This document shows, piece after piece, positions 62,898 to 64,000 of a stretch of DNA of 64,000 nucleotides. Below the pieces are notes generated by a model. The model was not told the DNA's origin. It worked only from the letters and a program-made list of their open reading frames with translations, and ran no database searches. The DNA lies in NCBI GenBank assembly GCA_963820955.1, contig CAWGCA010000003.1, positions 186,001 to 250,000 of the forward strand, read 5' to 3'. Each line of letters begins with the position of its first letter. The first letter of the stretch is position 1. This DNA comes from CAWGCA01 sp963820955. Its GTDB lineage: Bacteria > Pseudomonadota > Gammaproteobacteria > Chromatiales > Chromatiaceae. The translations under genes were made by a program, and so were the position numbers.

Positions 62898-63128
62898 TCA
62901 ATCGATGCGCGTTTTATGCATCTCAGGATCGCGCGACTTGGACATATTTTTCGTGGAACGCGGCGTACTGATAATGCTGGCATCGACGATGGTTCCGCTG
63001 GCAATACGCAGGCCTCTTTCCGGCAGATACTCGCCAACCGGCTGAAACAAGGCGTCGCCCAGATAATGGCGCTCCAGCAGATGCGGTATCATCCCACCAG
63101 CACTCAACTCGACTTCATTTTCAAACAT
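62898..63128 (-). pseudogene. IS5-family transposase fragment
   Basis: 76 residues of the middle of an IS5-type transposase: HLLERHYLGDALFQPVGEYL, GLRIASGTIVDASIISTPRS and STKNMSKSRDPEMHKT, including the first catalytic aspartate context (VDASII). Both N- and C-terminal parts are missing and the frame ends abruptly, so it is a relic. The sequence just outside (63129-63185) resembles the element end at 54104-54176. Confidence 0.8.
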
Positions 63129-63186
63129 CGCGAAAATCGATGCGACTTGTAATCACACCACCTCTGTTTCTATCCTGCTGGTGTAA

Positions 63187-63999
63187 CTACTCACCCGGCT
63201 CCGCATAAATTTGGCCGGAAAGCGCCAGCTGAATAGCGACCAAAGGATTGTATCCCTGATTGGCCATGGTCTGTAAGTAGCTGGAGATGCGGCAGTAGGC
63301 CTCGGCATACCTGCAGGTTCTGAAACACCCCGACACCTTTTGTTTCACTTTGCTCATTCTCAAGTCACGCTCGGCCCGGTTATTGGTGAAGGATACATGA
63401 GAATCCCTGGCGAAGAGCAATACCGCCGCCTCATACTGCTTCATACGCTCCCATAGGTTATGCGCATCCGACTTGGCGATCCTGCCCCGCTTGCCGTTCT
63501 GCCGGGGTGGTATCGGCGGGAGCTCCTTTCCACCCCGGGTCAGGATGTTCCGGTAGCGTTTCTGCAGCTTCTTGTATTCGTTGCGGGTCAGCTTCTTACT
63601 TTTCCGCCTGGCGACGATAACACAGGTCTCCTGCAGCAGGCGTTTCATGTTTGTCGCCCAGGCGTAACCGTTGGCGTCAATAATGAAGACCAATTCCCGC
63701 AGCAGATGCGAACCGCACAGGCCATGGCCACAATGATCGTAAGCCAGGTAGGAGGCCCAGCAGTCATGAATCACCACCCCGCCATAGCGGGGGATCACGC
63801 CGATGGCCTCAATGGCGGCTTTCCCACGTTTGGGGTGCAGAAACTTACACGTGATCTCCCCTGCCGAGCAGACGTGGATCCAGTGGTTTCTCCTGTCGAC
63901 ACGCAACGAGGTCTCGTCCACATGCATAGCAGGCATGGTCATGAGCTTTTCAATGGCGTCCTGTTCCCATTTTTCCAGGGCCTGATGCAGTTGCATCAC
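63187..63999 (-). CDS. IS66-family transposase, C-terminal part (continues past right edge)
   Basis: At least 270 residues, reading into the window edge. The DDE triad is visible in MPAMHVDETSLRVD, VVIHDCWASYLAYDHCGHGL and SFTNNRAERDLRMSKVKQKV. KVSGCFRTCRYAEAYCRISS and the short C-terminal domain fit IS66 transposases. The DNA-binding N-terminal half lies outside the window, so the full length is unknown. It is next to an IS5 relic. Confidence 0.88.
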   Translation of the reverse strand: MMQLHQALEKWEQDAIEKLMTMPAMHVDETSLRVDRRNHWIHVCSAGEITCKFLHPKRGKAAIEAIGVIPRYGGVVIHDCWASYLAYDHCGHGLCGSHLLRELVFIIDANGYAWATNMKRLLQETCVIVARRKSKKLTRNEYKKLQKRYRNILTRGGKELPPIPPRQNGKRGRIAKSDAHNLWERMKQYEAAVLLFARDSHVSFTNNRAERDLRMSKVKQKVSGCFRTCRYAEAYCRISSYLQTMANQGYNPLVAIQLALSGQIYAEPGE

Positions 64000-64000
64000 G

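Overview
The window looks like a chromosomal segment of a sulfur-oxidising gammaproteobacterium. The pointers are a thiosulfate/polysulfide-type uptake and sulfur-relay operon (two YeeE/YedE halves, TusA, DsrE-like proteins, several rhodaneses), c-type cytochromes, a PEP-CTERM-like protein, a PyrB-PyrI fusion and Proteobacteria-type housekeeping genes (alr, ilvC, folE). Gene content resembles Sedimenticola / Candidatus Thiodiazotropha-like symbionts, but that placement is inference. No rRNA, tRNA or CRISPR array was found.

Layout. 1-3.0 kb: sugar-acid-type catabolic genes (3' end of an SMP-30/gluconolactonase gene, Gfo/Idh/MocA dehydrogenase, GntR regulator, 3-hydroxyisobutyrate-dehydrogenase-like reductase). 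3.5-9.9 kb: one polycistron with a TonB-dependent receptor and a DUF4198-like exported protein (both carrying frameshift or nonsense lesions), a NapH-like polyferredoxin, a CcdA/TauE-like membrane protein and a dedicated ExbB-ExbD-TonB motor. 10-20 kb: cytochrome c, alanine racemase, a palindromic element, an acetolactate-synthase-like enzyme with a glycosyltransferase-like and a sulfotransferase-like protein, a methyltransferase, a lytic transglycosylase and ilvC. 20.6-30.3 kb: CBS protein, DMT transporter, an isopropylmalate/tartrate-dehydrogenase-like enzyme beside remnants of a GntR regulator and a TRAP transporter, then a tightly overlapping efflux operon (AI-2E-family protein, NodT, HlyD, DUF2955, two-TM-type channel). 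30.4-36 kb: a protein fusing two unrelated sugar-binding-protein folds, next to a PAS-GGDEF-EAL protein. 36-46 kb: a secretin-like protein, DUF1415, an IS110-type element, a TSUP permease, a sodium:alanine symporter, folE. 46-54 kb: the pyrBI fusion, small exported proteins, a sterol-desaturase-like protein and an insertion-rich area with a complete IS4-family element inside an older inverted-repeat element. 54.6-56.1 kb: two unrelated haloacid dehalogenases side by side. 56.5-62.4 kb: the sulfur operon on the minus strand. 62.6-64 kb: IS5 and IS66 remnants.

What stands out. (1) Two ~270-bp elements (12098-12367, 58273-58541) share the same folded plan (26-bp terminal inverted repeats ending CTAGTG/CACTAG and two inner stems). 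They share only a short core in sequence, so the arms differ between copies while remaining self-complementary. Remnants of the second type lie on both sides of the sulfur operon. (2) The dual binding-protein fusion beside a cyclic-di-GMP enzyme looks like a sugar sensor rather than a transporter. (3) The sulfur operon carries cysteine-less rhodaneses and several very small membrane proteins, one of only 30 residues. (4) The TonB operon couples outer-membrane uptake to a membrane polyferredoxin. Many accessory genes contain in-frame stops; intact neighbours that end in TAG argue for decay (or sequence error) rather than recoding.
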